Source: WHSW01 sp963821025
GTDB taxonomy: Bacteria; Actinomycetota; Thermoleophilia; Solirubrobacterales; 70-9
Reading direction: 5' to 3'
Length of the DNA: 64,000 nt
Assembly: GCA_963821025.1 (NCBI GenBank)
Contig: CAWGCG010000003.1
Location: forward strand, 1,436,151-1,500,150
The notes under the pieces are model-generated. The model was not told the origin of the DNA, made no database searches, and worked only from the letters and a program-made list of their open reading frames with translations. The position numbers and the translations under genes are program-made. This document shows positions 36,192 through 46,908 of this stretch, in pieces. Numbering within the stretch: position 1 is the stretch's first letter; each line of letters opens with the position of its first letter.

Positions 36192-37147
36192 GGTCGCACC
36201 TCGAGCACCAGCTTTCCCTGCATGTGGCCCGCCTCCAGCCGCCGATGCGCCTCGGCGGCCGCCTCCAGCGGCAACACCTCCGAGACCACCGGGCGCAACC
36301 GCCCACCGGCGACCGCTTCCGCAACCGAGAGCAAGGGCCCGGGATCGGTCGGGTCGAGGAGCACCCCGTGAAGCGCCTGGTTGCGATCGATCAGCGGCTC
36401 CAGGTCGCCGTCGAGGCCGGCGATCTCGACCGCGCGGCCGCGCTCGCGAACGAGCTCGAGGCTGCGGGCGAGGGTGTCGCCACCGACGAAGTCGGCGACC
36501 GCGTCGACCTCGCCCCGATCGAGCCCGCGAACCGTCTCGCCGACGTCCTCGCTCAGGTGGTCGATGCAGACCCGCGCGCCGAGCTCGGCGAGCAGCTGAT
36601 GGTGGCGCGCGCCGGCGACCGCGATCACCTCGGCCCCGGCGCCCGCGGCGAGCTGGACCGCGAAGCTGCCGACCCCGCCGCCGGCGCCGAAGATCAGCAC
36701 TGACTCCCCGCGCTCGAGCCCGAGGCGCCCGAGCGCCACATGAGCCGTGCTCGCCGCCAGCGGCACGGCGGCCGCCTCGACGTGGCTGAGCCGCTCGGGC
36801 TTGCGGGCGACGCAGGCGGCGGCGATGAGGCAGTACTCCGCATACGTTCCCCCGCGGTTGGTGCGAATCGGCAGGACGCCGATGACCTCGTCGCCCGCCC
36901 GCCACTCCCCCGCCCGGGCGCCGGCCGCCTCGACGACCCCGGAGAAGTCATATCCGGGGAGCACCGGCAGCTCGAGCCCGGCCCAGGCTCCGTCGGCGCG
37001 GTTCTGGGCATCGACCGGGTTGACGCCCGCGGCGTGCACGGCGACCAGCAACTCGTCCTCGGCCGGCTGCGGTTTTGGCCGCGTCACCACCTGCAGCACC
37101 TCGGGGCCGCCGAAGCGCTCGTAGACCACGGCTCGCATCTCGCTCAA
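36188..37147 (-). CDS. NADP-dependent quinone oxidoreductase-like MDR protein
   Basis: A 319-residue medium-chain dehydrogenase/reductase of the zinc-free quinone oxidoreductase type: MRAVVYERFGGPEVLQ at the start, AAGVNPVDAQNR, GYDFSGVVEAAGA, and the cofactor loop LIFGAGGGVGSFAVQLA. No structural zinc Cys cluster is present. TTG 37147 overlaps the permease stop as TTGA; ATG 37138 three codons downstream is the alternative and the commoner N-terminus. It sits between an ABC permease and two SDR genes in one transcription unit and so may process the imported compound. Confidence 0.92.
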   Translation of the reverse strand: MSEMRAVVYERFGGPEVLQVVTRPKPQPAEDELLVAVHAAGVNPVDAQNRADGAWAGLELPVLPGYDFSGVVEAAGARAGEWRAGDEVIGVLPIRTNRGGTYAEYCLIAAACVARKPERLSHVEAAAVPLAASTAHVALGRLGLERGESVLIFGAGGGVGSFAVQLAAGAGAEVIAVAGARHHQLLAELGARVCIDHLSEDVGETVRGLDRGEVDAVADFVGGDTLARSLELVRERGRAVEIAGLDGDLEPLIDRNQALHGVLLDPTDPGPLLSVAEAVAGGRLRPVVSEVLPLEAAAEAHRRLEAGHMQGKLVLEVRP

Positions 37148-38184
37148 CCGAGCACCCGCAGCCGCGGATCGATGATCGCCTGAATGATGTCGACGACCGC
37201 GTTGGCGATCACGAAGACCGCGCCGATGACCAGGGTGGCGCCGATGATCGCGGGCACGTCGGTGGCCGCGATCGAGCGCTCGATGTAGAGGCCGAGCCCC
37301 GGCCAGGAGAAGATCGTCTCGACGATCGCGATCCCGGCGAGCATGGCGCCGAACTCGAGCCCGAAGATGGTCAGCGGCGCGTTCAGCGAGTTGCGAAGCG
37401 CGTGGCCCCAGAGCACCCGGCGCTCGGTCAGGCCCTTGGCCCGCGCGGTGCGGGCGTAGTCCTCGTTCAGCGATCGCCGCAGCGAGGAGCGCAGCGTCCG
37501 CGCGGTGAGCAGGGCCGGGGTCAGCGCGAGCGTCAGCGCGGGCAGCGCCAGATGCCAGAGGGCGTCGAGGAAGGTGTCGATCTGTCCCGCCAGCAGCGAG
37601 TCGATCAGCAGGAAGCCACTCGGTCCGTCGACCGACAGCGGCACCTCGGAGCTGCGGTTGCCGGCGGGAAACCAGCCGAGCTTGTAATAGAGCAGGAACA
37701 GGGCCACCAGCCCGAGCGTGAACGTGGGCACCGAGGCCCCGGCGAGCAGGGTCCCGCGCAGGACGCCGCTGCCGCGTCTCGCGGTCGCCGTGAAGGTGCC
37801 GACGAGGAGCCCGATCAGGGCGACGATGACGACCGCGGCGAACAGCAGCTCGAGCGTCGCCGGCAGCGCGTCGGCGAGATCGTCGACCACCGGGCGCCGC
37901 GTGTGAACCGAGGTCGAGAGGTCGCCGCGGAGGACGCGGCCGAGGTAGTCGACGTAGCGGGTCACGAGCGGCTCGTCGAGCTGCAGCTCCTCGCGCTTTT
38001 GCGCGATCACCTCAGGGCTGGCGCCGGCGCCCGCATAGGCGCGCGCCGGGTCCGACGGGACCACCGAGCCGAGCAGGAAGACGATCGTCAGCAGCGCCCA
38101 GAGCACGACCACGAGGCCGAGCAGGCGGCCGAGCACGAACCGCCACCCGATCGCGCCCCCGGTTCGCTGCGCGCCCATGCTCAT
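37144..38184 (-). CDS. Peptide-type ABC transporter permease (DppB-like)
   Basis: A 346-residue inner-membrane permease with six hydrophobic segments and the DppB N-terminal signature (GRLLGLVVVLWALLTIVFLLG). The EAA loop reads NEDYARTARAKGLTERRVLWGHALRN (described), the coupling site for the ATPase. ATG 38184 overlaps the stop of the binding-protein gene as ATGA. It pairs with the DppC-like permease at 39734-40603. The gene order ATPase, permease, binding protein, permease is unusual, because the binding protein lies between the two permeases. Confidence 0.93.
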   Translation of the reverse strand: MSMGAQRTGGAIGWRFVLGRLLGLVVVLWALLTIVFLLGSVVPSDPARAYAGAGASPEVIAQKREELQLDEPLVTRYVDYLGRVLRGDLSTSVHTRRPVVDDLADALPATLELLFAAVVIVALIGLLVGTFTATARRGSGVLRGTLLAGASVPTFTLGLVALFLLYYKLGWFPAGNRSSEVPLSVDGPSGFLLIDSLLAGQIDTFLDALWHLALPALTLALTPALLTARTLRSSLRRSLNEDYARTARAKGLTERRVLWGHALRNSLNAPLTIFGLEFGAMLAGIAIVETIFSWPGLGLYIERSIAATDVPAIIGATLVIGAVFVIANAVVDIIQAIIDPRLRVLG

Positions 38185-39713
38185 CCCTTCTCGAGGTCGG
38201 CGAGCTTGACCGCCCAGATGTAGACGGGGACATGGGTGAAGCCGCTGATGTCCGAGCGCGCGGCGATCACGTCGTTGCGGTCGGCGATCCCGGTCGCATA
38301 CCAGCTCGCTCCGGCGTCCTCGGCCGCCGCGCCGTATAGGCGTTCCGAGTCCTCGGGGGACACCGCGGCCACGGCCTGATCGAACTGCTTGTCGAGCTTC
38401 GGGTCCGAGAAGCCGAGCAGGTTGATCCCGCCGCCGGTCTGATAGATCGGATTCAGCCACGCGGCCGGATGCGCGGCGTCGGGATTGAGCGTCGTGATCG
38501 CCGCCTCCGGTGCCTTGGTCGGATCGGAGCCGTAGCCGAACTGCGCCGCCACCGAGTCGGCCTGCAGGCGCACGTTCCAACCCTGCTTCTCGAGGCTCTG
38601 CTGCATCACCTCGGCGAGCCTTCGCAGGTCGGTCTCCGAGTTGGTGTAACCGAGGGCGACCGGCTGCGAGGTCGGCGCCTTCACCGGCGGGCCGGGATCG
38701 GGCAGCGGATTGACCTCGGGGTCGAGCACGATCGGCGGCACCACCGTTGTCGCCGGTGTCGCCGCGTCGCCGTAGACCTGCTCGGCGGCGCTCGCCGCGT
38801 CCATGTCGGCGACCCAGGCCTGGCGGACCGCGGGGTCGTCGAACGGCGGCCTGCTGACGTTCATCAGCATCACCGGCCTGATCCCCGCCTCGAACTGCTG
38901 CACCTGGAGATTCGGGTCGTCCTCGAGGCTGGGGATCTGCTGAGCGTCGATCCCGTGGGTGAGCATGTCGAGCTGGCCCGAGCGCAGCTGCAGGATCTGG
39001 TCTCCGATGTTGGGGACGATCGTGAACTCGATCGTCTCGGTCTTCGCCGGCTCACCCCAGTAGTCGTCGTAGCGCTCGAGCACGATCGGGCCCGCCGGCT
39101 TGTATGAGGTGACTTGGTAGGGACCGGTCCCGGCCTCGTTCTCCGAGAGCCATTTCTGGGCCAGGTCGTCGCCCTCCGCGTTCTCCTTGACCGCGGTCGG
39201 GCTGACCACCTTCGGCCCGTACATCGAGGCGTTGTAGTCGAGGAACGCGGACACGGGCTGGGTCAGCTCGATCACCACGGTGCTCTCGTCGGGCGTCTCG
39301 ATCGAATCGACCTGGTCGAGCATGTAGGAGGGACCGCCCTTGACCTCGATCGCCCGCTCGAACGACTTCTTCACGGCGGTGGCATCCATCGGGGTGCCGT
39401 CGTGGAAGGTGACCCCTTCCTGGAGCTCGAAGGTGTAGGTCTTGCCGTCGTCGCTTACCTCCCAGGACTTGGCCAGCCCCGGTGCCAGCTCCTTCGAGTC
39501 GGGCTCGTAGGTGAGCAGGGTCTCGTAGGCGGCGAGGATGATGTCATCGCCCTCGACCGAGTAGAAGACGGCTGGGTCGAGCCCTCCCGCAACCTGGTCG
39601 GCGTAGGCGATCCGGATCGTCGAGTCGTCGCCGCCGGAGTCGCTGGAGCCGCAGCCGGCAACCGCGATCAGGGCGAGGACCGCCAGGGACGTGCTCATCA
39701 ACCGCTTGTACAT
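38181..39713 (-). CDS. Peptide/nickel-type ABC substrate-binding lipoprotein (SBP_bac_5)
   Basis: A 510-residue family-5 extracellular solute-binding protein. The signal peptide ends in the lipobox VAGC followed by GSSDSGGDD, so it is lipid-anchored. Family segments are ILAAYETLLTYEPDSKELAPGLAKSW, TYTFELQEGVTFHDGTPM, GTGPYQVTSY and AVRQAWVADMD (described). Such proteins bind oligopeptides, opines, nickel complexes or sugars; the ligand is not clear here. ATG 39713 has GGAGG four bases upstream. It fixes the cluster as an uptake system. Confidence 0.95.
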   Translation of the reverse strand: MYKRLMSTSLAVLALIAVAGCGSSDSGGDDSTIRIAYADQVAGGLDPAVFYSVEGDDIILAAYETLLTYEPDSKELAPGLAKSWEVSDDGKTYTFELQEGVTFHDGTPMDATAVKKSFERAIEVKGGPSYMLDQVDSIETPDESTVVIELTQPVSAFLDYNASMYGPKVVSPTAVKENAEGDDLAQKWLSENEAGTGPYQVTSYKPAGPIVLERYDDYWGEPAKTETIEFTIVPNIGDQILQLRSGQLDMLTHGIDAQQIPSLEDDPNLQVQQFEAGIRPVMLMNVSRPPFDDPAVRQAWVADMDAASAAEQVYGDAATPATTVVPPIVLDPEVNPLPDPGPPVKAPTSQPVALGYTNSETDLRRLAEVMQQSLEKQGWNVRLQADSVAAQFGYGSDPTKAPEAAITTLNPDAAHPAAWLNPIYQTGGGINLLGFSDPKLDKQFDQAVAAVSPEDSERLYGAAAEDAGASWYATGIADRNDVIAARSDISGFTHVPVYIWAVKLADLEKG

Positions 39714-39733
39714 CGGGCCTCCATTTGCTTGGG

Positions 39734-40590
39734 TCAGGTGTCCTCCAACAGATCTCGCAGCCCGTCGCCGGCCAGGTTCGCGGCGACCGCGAGCACGAAG
39801 ACCGCGAACGCCGGAATCAGGGCGATCCAGGCAAAGCCGAACAGGAACTCGAGCCCCTGGTCGGCCATCGCGCCGAGCTCGGGGGCGGGCGGCGGGGCGC
39901 CGAGCCCGAGGAAGGAGAGCCCGGCGAGGGTGAGGATGAGAAAGCCGAGGTCGACGCTGGCGGCGACGATCACCGCCGGGAGCACCCCGGGCACGACGTG
40001 GCGCAGGGCGAGCCGCGCACCGCCGGCCCCGGCGAGCCTGGCGGCGTCGAAGTGCGGGCGCACGACCACCGCCCTGGCCTCGCCGCGGATGATCCGCGCG
40101 TACCACGGCCACCAGACGATCGTCACCGCGATCAGCGTGTGGATCAGGCTCGGGCCGAGCGCCACGGCCACGGCGATCGCGATCACGGGGCCCGGCAGCG
40201 CCAGGCCGGCATCGGTGATCCGCATCAGCACGGTGTCGAGCCAGCCGCCGCGAATCCCGGCGATCAAGCCGATCACGAGACCGATCAGGGACCCGCAGCC
40301 GACCACCGCGATCGCCGAGAACCACGAGGTGCGGGTGCCGTAGAGGATCCGGGAGAAGATGTCGCGGCCGACGTCGTCGGTTCCGAACAGCCATTCGCCG
40401 CCCGGCGGCTGGAAGGTCGGGCCCACGGTCGCCTCCGGGTCATAGGGCGCGATCAGCGGCGCCGCGATCGCGATCAAGGTGATCACGACGACCGCGATCA
40501 GCCCGGCCTTCTCGGCGAATCCCAGGCGCGAGAGGTCGAGCCGGCGGCGACCGCCGATCGCGATCGGCTCCTGTCCGGGGGCGACCGGCT

Positions 40591-40603
<13 letters not shown>
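39734..40603 (-). CDS. Peptide-type ABC transporter permease (DppC-like)
   Basis: A 289-residue permease. The N-terminal cytoplasmic tail is followed by a helix and the conserved DppC segment FGTDDVGRDIFSRILYGTRTS, then the EAA-type loop and LTLAGLSFLGLGAPPPAPELGAM. It begins inside the 3' end of the fused ATPase gene (13-bp overlap) and precedes the binding-protein gene by 20 bp. It forms the channel with the DppB-like permease. Confidence 0.94.
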
Positions 40604-42426
<1,823 letters not shown>

Positions 42427-42436
42427 GCCCTCTGCG

Positions 42437-42465
42437 ACTTTAGCTGTTTGAAGGGTATCTGGCAA
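42437..42465 (-). promoter_or_regulatory. Promoter of the ABC transporter operon
   Basis: On the minus strand: -35 TTGCCA (42460-42465), a 17-bp spacer, and -10 TAAAGT (42437-42442). The mRNA would begin a few bases before ATG 42426. The region is visibly richer in AT than the surroundings. Confidence 0.6.
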
Positions 42466-42474
42466 TGTGATCCC

Positions 42475-42503
42475 TTGTTTACCGGGTCTGGAATTACTAG
42501 TAT
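42475..42503 (+). promoter_or_regulatory. Promoter of the MBL/Lrp/decarboxylase operon
   Basis: -35 TTGTTT (42475-42480), exactly 17 bp, -10 TAGTAT (42498-42503). The predicted start of transcription near 42510 falls inside an inverted repeat, just before ATG 42517. Confidence 0.6.
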
Positions 42504-42531
42504 CGTTGTCTGCACAATGGCCAACAACGAT
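42502..42531. promoter_or_regulatory. 8-bp inverted repeat, likely operator
   Basis: ATCGTTGT (42502-42509) and ACAACGAT (42524-42531) form a perfect inverted repeat with a 14-bp centre. A nested TTGT...ACAA pair lies in the left half. It covers the plus-strand transcription start. The Lrp/AsnC protein encoded 1 kb downstream is the natural candidate ligand. Confidence 0.55.
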
Positions 42532-42546
42532 TTGTCAGCTACTTGA
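42517..42546 (+). CDS. Possible 9-codon leader peptide, or displaced N-terminus of the MBL gene
   Basis: ATG 42517 opens a frame reading MANNDLSAT then TGA, which overlaps the TTG start of the MBL-fold gene as TTGA. It would be the first start codon on the mRNA. Either it is a coupling or leader peptide, or one missing base splits the real N-terminus of the hydrolase. Short length makes this uncertain. Confidence 0.3.
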   Translation: MANNDLSAT

Positions 42547-43500
42547 CCGGCGATCGGTCGACCGGCAGCGCTCCGGCCATCGTCACCTCCGGTCGACCGT
42601 TCGCGGTCGCCGCCGCCGACTGGTTCGAGCTGGTCGAGGTCGAGCCCGGACTGCACCTGGTGGCCGAGCCCGGGCACGTGTTCAGCTGGCTGATCCACGG
42701 CTCCGAGCGCTCGCTGCTGCTCGACACCGGGCTCGGGATCGCCGACATCGCCGCCGCGGTCGAGCCGGTCGCCGGCAGTCCGGTCGAGGTCGTCAACTCG
42801 CATAGCCACTTCGACCACGTTGGCGGCAACTCGTCGTTCGCGCCCGCGGCGATGCACGAGAGCGCCCCCGGGTGGCTCGAGCGCAACACCGAGGCCTGGG
42901 AGCTCGAGGCCTACGCGCGGCTCGGGCCCGAGATCAGCGCCGGCTATCGGCGACTGGTCGAGATCGACCGCGAGGGCTTCTTTCTCATCGGCCCGGGCCA
43001 GCGGGTGCGCGAGTGGCCGGCCGAGGCGATCGCCGCGGCCGGCGGCTGGCGAATCGCAACGCCCGAGCCGGGACGCCTGCTCGTCGACGGCGACCTGCTC
43101 GAGCTCGGCGACCGCAGCCTGCGGGTGATCCACACCCCCGGGCACTGCCCCGATCACATCTGCCTGCTGGACGAGGTTGCGGGGGTCCTCTACGCCCAGG
43201 ACCAGGCCTACTACGGGCCCCACCTCATCTATCTGCCCGAGTCCGACCTTCCCGACTTCGCCCGCTCGGCCCGGCGGCTCGCGCGAGAGCTGCGCGGCGC
43301 CCTCAGGGCGATTTACGTCGCCCACTCCCTGCGCCCGTCGGTGCCGCCGGGCTTTCTCGACGAGCTCGCCGACGCGGCCGAGTCGGTCGCCGCCGGCGAG
43401 GCCACGGCTCGAGCCGGCGCCGGGGCTCTTCGGCGAGCCGGTGCTGGGCGCCGACTACGGTCATTTCTCGATTCTCGTCCCTCCCGAGGCCGGGCGTTGA
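42543..43500 (+). CDS. MBL-fold metallo-hydrolase, one frameshift near the end
   Basis: About 318 residues when corrected. Zn motif NSHSHFDHVGG, then the segments IHTPGHCPDHICLLD, YAQDQAYY and a late IYVAHSLRP His, all in the metallo-beta-lactamase order. The frame slips by one extra base near 43401. Uncorrected it reads into the downstream regulator as a false fusion; corrected it gives LEPAPGLFGEPVLGADYGHF and a TGA at 43498-43500 that overlaps the regulator ATG. First enzyme of the plus-strand operon, perhaps opening a lactone, thioester or amide. Confidence 0.85.
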
Positions 43501-43979
43501 TGGGCCGGGCCTCGGCAGAGGAGAACGGCGGCTATTCGGTCGACGACCTCGACCTGAGGATCATCGACGAGCTTCAGGAGGACGGCCGGCGAACCTACGG
43601 CAAGATCGGCTCGGCGGTCGGGCTCTCCGAGGCCGCGGTGCGCCAGCGCGTCCAGCGCCTGGTCGAGACCGACGCGATCAGGATCGTGGCCGTCACCCAT
43701 CCCTATCTGATGGGCCCGCGGGTGGCGGCGACGATCGGCATCCACGCCGAGGGCAACCTGAGCGAGATCGCCGATGCCGTCGGCGCGATCACCGAGGTCG
43801 ACTACGTGGTCGTCACCGCGGGCTCCTTCGACGTCCTCGCCGAGGCCCAGTGCCGCGACAACGCGCACCTGCTCGAGGTGCTCAACGAGGGCATCCGCAA
43901 GGTGCCCGGCGTCACCGGGACCGAGACCTTCGTCTACCTGAAGCTGGTCAAGCAGACCTACCCATGGCCTCCGAACTGA
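43500..43979 (+). CDS. Lrp/AsnC family transcriptional regulator
   Basis: A 159-residue regulator. Helix-turn-helix at residues about 16-60 (DDLDLRIIDELQEDGRRTYGKIGSAVGLSEAAVRQRVQRL, described), followed by the ligand-binding RAM domain with YVVVTAGSFDVLAEAQCRD, where Lrp proteins bind amino acids. The ATG overlaps the MBL stop (TGATG) and the end overlaps the decarboxylase start by 16 bp, so it is within the operon it probably controls. An inverted repeat lies over the operon start site. Amino acids or derivatives are the expected effector. Confidence 0.93.
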   Translation: MGRASAEENGGYSVDDLDLRIIDELQEDGRRTYGKIGSAVGLSEAAVRQRVQRLVETDAIRIVAVTHPYLMGPRVAATIGIHAEGNLSEIADAVGAITEVDYVVVTAGSFDVLAEAQCRDNAHLLEVLNEGIRKVPGVTGTETFVYLKLVKQTYPWPPN

Positions 43980-45814
43980 GCGGCGAAAAAACGGCGGCGG
44001 ACCTGCTCGAGGGCGACGGCTGCCTCTCGATCCGAGACGGCGCGCTGTTCATCGACGAGCTCGAGGCGACGACGCTCGCCGAGCGCTTCGGCACCCCGCT
44101 CTACGTCCACTCCGAGACCCAGCTGCGCCGCAACGCGCGTGCCGCGGTCGCCGCGTTCACCGAGCGCTGGCCCGAGGGGCCGGTCTTGGTGATGCCCTCG
44201 ATCAAGGCGAACCTGTCCCTCGCCCTGCGCCGCATCCTCACCGACGAGGGAACCGGCTGCGACACCTTCGGCGCGGGTGAGCTCGAGGCCGCGCTGCGCA
44301 CCGGCGTCGATCCGCAGCGGATCTCGCTCAACGGCTCGACCAAGAGCGCGGCGGTGCTCGAGCGCGCGCTCGCCGCCGGAGCGCGGATCACGGTCGACTC
44401 GATCGCCGAGCTCGATCGCGTCCGCGAGCTCGCACGTTCGTCGGCGACCGTCGCCCAGGTCCGGGTGCGGACGAGGCCGTGGCTCGAGGTCGAGCTTCCG
44501 ACCGAGCTGCTCGCCGATCCGGTCTCGATCCAGCTGGCGACCCAGCGCTACAAGCCCGGGATCCCGACCGAGCAGCTGCTGGCGATCGCGCCCGAGACCA
44601 TCGAGGCGCCCGAGCTCGAGCTCCGCGGGGTGATGGCGCACATCGGTCGCCAGGGCCGCGACCCGGCGATCTGGGCCGAGCTCGCGCGCTGGGTCGCAGA
44701 GCTGACCGGCCTGCTGAGTGAGCGCTGGGGCGGGTGGCGACCGCGAGAGATCGACCTCGGCGGTGGCTTCCCGGTTCCCCGCGACCCGATGGGCGGAGGA
44801 CATCCCGAGCGCGCGCCCGAGCTGAGCGAGTACGCGGAGGCGATCACGACCGCGCTTCGCCAGGGACTTGGGCGTGCGGGCATCGACCCGACCGGGATCC
44901 AGCTCGAGGTCGAGCCGGGTCGCAGCCTCTACGGCGACACCGGGATCCATCTGACCCGCGCCCTGCACGTCAAGCGCCAGCAGGCGCCGGTGCCGCTGAG
45001 CTGGGTCGAGACAGACACCTCGGAGATCTTCGTCGCCGACGTCGTCTTCGAGCGCAACCGCTGGACCCCGGTGGTCGCCAACCGTGCCTCTGATCCACCG
45101 ACCCAGACGGCCGACGTCGTCGGGGTCAGCTGCAACCCCGACATCATCGTCGCCGACGCCGATCTGCCCGAGGTCGAGGCGGGCGACGTGATCGCCTTCC
45201 TCGACACCGGCGCCTACCAGGACGCCAACGCCTCGAACTTCAACGCACTCCCCCGTCCGGCGACCGTCCTCGTCAACGGCGACGAGGCCGAGCTGATCAA
45301 GCGCGCCGACACGATTGCCGACGTCTTCGCCCGCGACCTGGTTCCGGCGCGCCTGCGCGACCGACCGGCGGCGGGCCCGGTCCGAGGCCTCGACCACGTA
45401 TCCGTTTCCAGCGGCGACCTCGAGCGCTCGCTCTCCTTCTACTCGGGCCTGCTCGGGATCCCGGTGATGCAGCGGGGCGAGGCCGAGGGGGAGGAGGTCG
45501 GCGCGATCACCGGGATCTTCGACGGGCACGTGCGCTTCGCCGACCTCGACCTCGGCGACGGCCGCGTCCTCGAGCTGTTGCAGTTCTCCCCCACCGGGCC
45601 GCCGGCCAACGGCGAGTTCCACCATCCCGGATCGGGGCACCTCTCGCTTCGGGTGGCGAACGCCGCCGACACCCACGCGGCCCTGGTCGAGGCGGGGATA
45701 GCGGTGCGATCGGAGCCGATCGAGCTGACCGAGCCCGGTTACTGGCACGGGGCTCGCTGCTTTTACACGGTCGATCCCGACGGGGCGACGGTGGAGATCA
45801 TCGAGCGGCCGTGA
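43964..45814 (+). CDS. LysA-like PLP decarboxylase fused to a C-terminal VOC domain
   Basis: A 616-residue two-part enzyme. Residues 1-about 465 form a fold-type III (alanine-racemase fold) amino acid decarboxylase like DAP/ornithine decarboxylase: PLP Lys81 in PSIKAN, GCDTFGAGEL, RISLNGSTKS, the glycine loop DLGGGFPVP, EPGRSLYGDTG, and the C-terminal CNPDIIVAD and DTGAYQ motifs. Residues about 475-616 form a VOC metal-binding domain (GLDHVSVSSGDLERSLSFY through YTVDPDGATVEII). No stop, ribosome site or frame break separates them. The VOC part may process the amine or aldehyde product, or act as dioxygenase or isomerase. I do not know this architecture as an established family. Confidence 0.85.
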   Translation: MASELSGEKTAADLLEGDGCLSIRDGALFIDELEATTLAERFGTPLYVHSETQLRRNARAAVAAFTERWPEGPVLVMPSIKANLSLALRRILTDEGTGCDTFGAGELEAALRTGVDPQRISLNGSTKSAAVLERALAAGARITVDSIAELDRVRELARSSATVAQVRVRTRPWLEVELPTELLADPVSIQLATQRYKPGIPTEQLLAIAPETIEAPELELRGVMAHIGRQGRDPAIWAELARWVAELTGLLSERWGGWRPREIDLGGGFPVPRDPMGGGHPERAPELSEYAEAITTALRQGLGRAGIDPTGIQLEVEPGRSLYGDTGIHLTRALHVKRQQAPVPLSWVETDTSEIFVADVVFERNRWTPVVANRASDPPTQTADVVGVSCNPDIIVADADLPEVEAGDVIAFLDTGAYQDANASNFNALPRPATVLVNGDEAELIKRADTIADVFARDLVPARLRDRPAAGPVRGLDHVSVSSGDLERSLSFYSGLLGIPVMQRGEAEGEEVGAITGIFDGHVRFADLDLGDGRVLELLQFSPTGPPANGEFHHPGSGHLSLRVANAADTHAALVEAGIAVRSEPIELTEPGYWHGARCFYTVDPDGATVEIIERP

Positions 45815-46908
45815 GCCGCGAGGTGATCACGGTCGCCGGGCCGGTGGCCCCGGAGGCGCTCGGGATCACCTCGATGCACGAGCACGTCCTCGCCGACGGC
45901 AGCTGTTACGCCTGGGAGCCCGAACGGGTGCCGACCGCGCTCGCCGAGGGTGCGGCGGGCGAGCTCGCGCTCGAGCGCCTCGGCGCGATCGGCCGCCAGA
46001 TCGAGGTCAACCGCGACAACCTGGTCGTCGACGATCCCGACCTGGTGACCGCCGAGCTGGCCGAGTTCCGCCAGGCCGGCGGCCGCACCGTGGTCGACAT
46101 GAGCGTTCCCGGGATGCGGGTCGACGCGCGGGCGCTGGCGCAGATCTCGGCGCGCAGCGGGGTGCAGATCGTCGCCGGGACCGGGATGTACATCGGTGCC
46201 TCGCGACCGCCGCAGCTGCGCGACGCCTCGATCGAGGTGCTCGCCGATTGGATGGCGGGCGAGATCGAGCAGGGGATCGACGGCAGCGGGGTGCGCGCCG
46301 GTCAGATCGGCGAGCTCGGGGTCACCGGGCTCGACGCGGCCGACGAGCGGCTGCTTCGCGCGGGCGTCCGGGCCGCGGCCCTCACGGGCGTCTCGATCTC
46401 GATCCATCCGGGGTTCGAGGACGGCTGCGACGGTCGAGCGATCGCCGACGTGCTCGAGGCCGAGGGTTGTGAGCCGGGGCGGATCGTGATCGGCCACGGT
46501 GATGCGTTTTTCTCCGAGCACTCGCTCGCTCGGTTGGTCGACGATCCGGGCTCGTGGGAGCTGCGCCTCGACTACCACCGCGAGCTTCTCGGTCGCGGCT
46601 TCAACATCTCGATCGACTGCTTCGGCCACGACTGGGGCCGCGAGGACGAGGGCTGGGTGATCGAGACCGATTGGCAGCGGCTCGCCGGATTGGTCGCGCT
46701 GCTGCGCGAGGGCTACGCCGATCAGCTCGTGATCGGCTGTGACGTGTTCACCCGCTCGCTTCACCGCCGCGGCGGCGGGACCGGGTACCGCTACCTGCTC
46801 GACTGGGTGCTGCCGCGCCTGCGCGAGTCCGGGGTCGAGGAAGCCGCGATCGAGAAGCTGACGCGCTCGAACCCGGCGCGGTTGCTTGCCAGGGAGATCC
46901 GCGCGTGA
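45811..46908 (+). CDS. Phosphotriesterase-family (PTE/PHP-like) metal hydrolase
   Basis: A 365-residue TIM-barrel metallohydrolase. N-terminal HxH in TSMHEHVLADG (His23, His25), the bridging acidic residue probably the Glu in QIGELGV (in place of the carbamylated Lys of true phosphotriesterases), later His in SIHPGF and IGHGDAFF, and the Asp in IGCDVFTRS. Members hydrolyse lactones, N-acyl amides or phosphoesters; lactone or amide hydrolysis is the likelier natural role. The GTG start overlaps the preceding stop (GTGA), and its own stop overlaps the next start the same way. Confidence 0.9.
   Translation: MSREVITVAGPVAPEALGITSMHEHVLADGSCYAWEPERVPTALAEGAAGELALERLGAIGRQIEVNRDNLVVDDPDLVTAELAEFRQAGGRTVVDMSVPGMRVDARALAQISARSGVQIVAGTGMYIGASRPPQLRDASIEVLADWMAGEIEQGIDGSGVRAGQIGELGVTGLDAADERLLRAGVRAAALTGVSISIHPGFEDGCDGRAIADVLEAEGCEPGRIVIGHGDAFFSEHSLARLVDDPGSWELRLDYHRELLGRGFNISIDCFGHDWGREDEGWVIETDWQRLAGLVALLREGYADQLVIGCDVFTRSLHRRGGGTGYRYLLDWVLPRLRESGVEEAAIEKLTRSNPARLLAREIRA

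Noticed and set aside
42543..43979. A single protein joining an MBL hydrolase to an Lrp regulator
   Set aside because: The join depends on one frame with an arginine/alanine-rich nonsense stretch near 43400-43500. Shifting one base restores a normal MBL ending and a TGA that overlaps a good ATG for the regulator.
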